DNA of 5,203 nt from Phycisphaerae bacterium (GTDB lineage Bacteria; Planctomycetota; Phycisphaerae; UBA1845; Fen-1342), in assembly GCA_016935035.1 (NCBI GenBank), contig JAFGRR010000090.1, positions 1-5,203 of the forward strand, read 5' to 3'. Made by a program: the position numbers and the translations under genes. Each line of letters begins with the position of its first letter. Positions within the stretch are counted from its first letter, which is position 1. Of this stretch, positions 4,436 to 5,203 are shown in pieces. The notes beneath the pieces are model-generated. The model ran no database searches. It was not told where the DNA came from and saw only the letters and a list, made by a program, of their open reading frames with translations.

Positions 4436-5203
4436 ATGGGTCATCATTTCACGAATTTCGTTGTCGCACAGTCAAACCGCTTCGCGCACGCGGCGGCGCG
4501 AGCAGTTGCAGAGGCGCCCGCCAAGGCGTACAACCCGCTCATCATCTGGGGTGGCCACGGCGTCGGGAAGACGCACCTACTCGGAGCGATCCATCACGCC
4601 ACCAAGGCGCTTCATCCGGACCTGAAGATCAAGTGGGTCACGGGCGACGTCTTGGTTCGCGAGTTCATCTCCTGCCCTGATGAAGGCGAACGAGGGCTGG
4701 CCTTCACGGAATTGAAGAAGGATGCCTACGCGGAGTACGACATGCTGCTGATCGACGACATCCAAGCATTCGGGCCCGAGTACAAAAAGGAGGCACGCTC
4801 GGCGCTCCTGGACGTCATGGAGCGGATGGTCAATGCGAACAAGCAAGTGGTCATGACCGCAGGCCATTCGCCCGATGAGATCGGCGATCTTGCCGACCTG
4901 ATGCGGGACCATGAGTGGGGGGTCATCGTCGATATTGGCGAGCACGAAACCGAGACGGCTCTTGAGATCAGAAACCTTGAGGTGGTTTTGCGCACACAGC
5001 AGAACCGCCAGCTCGATCCGATCGACTACCGCATTACCCGGGAGTGGTCGATCGAGCACGCGGCTTACATGTACGTTTTCTACAAGGTCCTCTACCGCGG
5101 GTACATCCCGCCGAGTTGGCGCGAGTCGAAGGAAGAACTCCTGCTCAGCCCCGTCGCAGTTGGCGATCGCGAGTGGGCACAGCGGAACGCCACCCACTTT
5201 GGC
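4436..5203 (+). CDS. DnaA-like AAA+ ATPase (3' partial)
   Basis: 256 residues are visible and the frame is open to the window's end. ATG 4436 directly precedes the DnaA domain-III signature FTNFVVAQSNRFAHAAA (5-21) and AEAPAKAYNPLIIWG (25-39). Walker A is GGHGVGKTHLL (39-49) and Walker B is MLLIDDIQAFG (103-113), so ATP binding is likely. The DnaA sensor-1 region (usually TSDRPP) reads TAGHSP (141-146). Just before WG (161-162), where E. coli DnaA has Arg285 in SRFGWG, the sequence is RDHEWG with Asp158 at the aligned place. After residue 185 no DnaA lid, sensor-2 'ELEGALN' or DnaA-box-binding helix-turn-helix is recognised. The segment 204-256 (HAAYMYVFYKVLYRGYIPPSW) is unfamiliar. There are no domain I-II residues unless TTG 4358 is used, and that 26-residue extension resembles nothing in DnaA. 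It is a DnaA paralogue, probably not the replication initiator: perhaps a DnaC/Hda/IstB-like loader or regulator. The true C-terminus is unknown. Confidence 0.85.
   Translation, partial: MGHHFTNFVVAQSNRFAHAAARAVAEAPAKAYNPLIIWGGHGVGKTHLLGAIHHATKALHPDLKIKWVTGDVLVREFISCPDEGERGLAFTELKKDAYAEYDMLLIDDIQAFGPEYKKEARSALLDVMERMVNANKQVVMTAGHSPDEIGDLADLMRDHEWGVIVDIGEHETETALEIRNLEVVLRTQQNRQLDPIDYRITREWSIEHAAYMYVFYKVLYRGYIPPSWRESKEELLLSPVAVGDREWAQRNATHFG

Noticed and set aside
4460..4470. TTGTCGCACA resembling a DnaA box next to the DnaA-like start
   Set aside because: It has an extra base compared with TTGTCCACA-type boxes, is single, and is inside the coding sequence.
4194..4625. Plus-strand open frame of 143 codons with ATG 4428 inside
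   Set aside because: It overlaps the glycosylase antisense and then the DnaA-like gene in a different frame. ATG 4436, 8 nt on, opens the frame that encodes the DnaA signature.
4577..5197. Minus-strand open frame of 206 codons
   Set aside because: Opposite the DnaA-like gene, whose Walker motifs fix the coding strand and frame.

Overview
The window looks like a mobile or prophage-derived stretch of a high-GC Gram-positive (actinobacterial, probably Mycobacteriales) genome. This rests on four observations. The main genes are about 60% GC. The first 390 bases are the C-terminal end of an actinobacteriophage-type minor tail protein. A conserved actinobacterial winged-helix/coiled-coil protein is present. 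Several genes seem to start leaderlessly, with a -10-like hexamer placed about 6 nt before a GTG or ATG. The genus cannot be named from the sequence alone.

Layout, left to right: (1) 1-390, end of a phage tail gene. (2) 391-646, intergenic, with a GC hairpin and a possible promoter. (3) 647-1138, a small stand-alone ParB-N-like (DGQRR motif) protein with the clearest Shine-Dalgarno site in the window. (4) 1139-1822, gene-free. It holds a frameshifted remnant of the N-terminal winged-helix domain of the gene at 2239, then an AT-rich stretch (41% GC over 1451-1550) with overlapping inverted repeats and a regulatory region built on ACTTA/TAAGT arms. (5) 1823-2119, a small protein with one N-terminal membrane segment and a very basic tail. 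(6) 2239-3696, the intact 485-residue winged-helix/coiled-coil protein, apparently leaderless. (7) 3709-4296 on the minus strand, a family-4-like Fe-S uracil-DNA glycosylase with an altered catalytic motif 1. (8) 4436 to the right edge, a DnaA-like AAA+ ATPase, cut off by the window. It keeps Walker A and B but has lost the DnaA sensor-1 and arginine-finger residues.

The glycosylase and the DnaA-like gene are divergent across a 139-bp region that carries direct repeats and a leaderless-type promoter candidate for each. The glycosylase and the 485-residue protein are convergent, 12 bp apart. A DNA-repair enzyme, a DnaA-paralogue ATPase, a ParB-like protein and a DNA-binding regulator next to phage tail DNA suggest functions in replication, DNA handling or phage-host conflict. 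No shared pathway can be shown from sequence alone.
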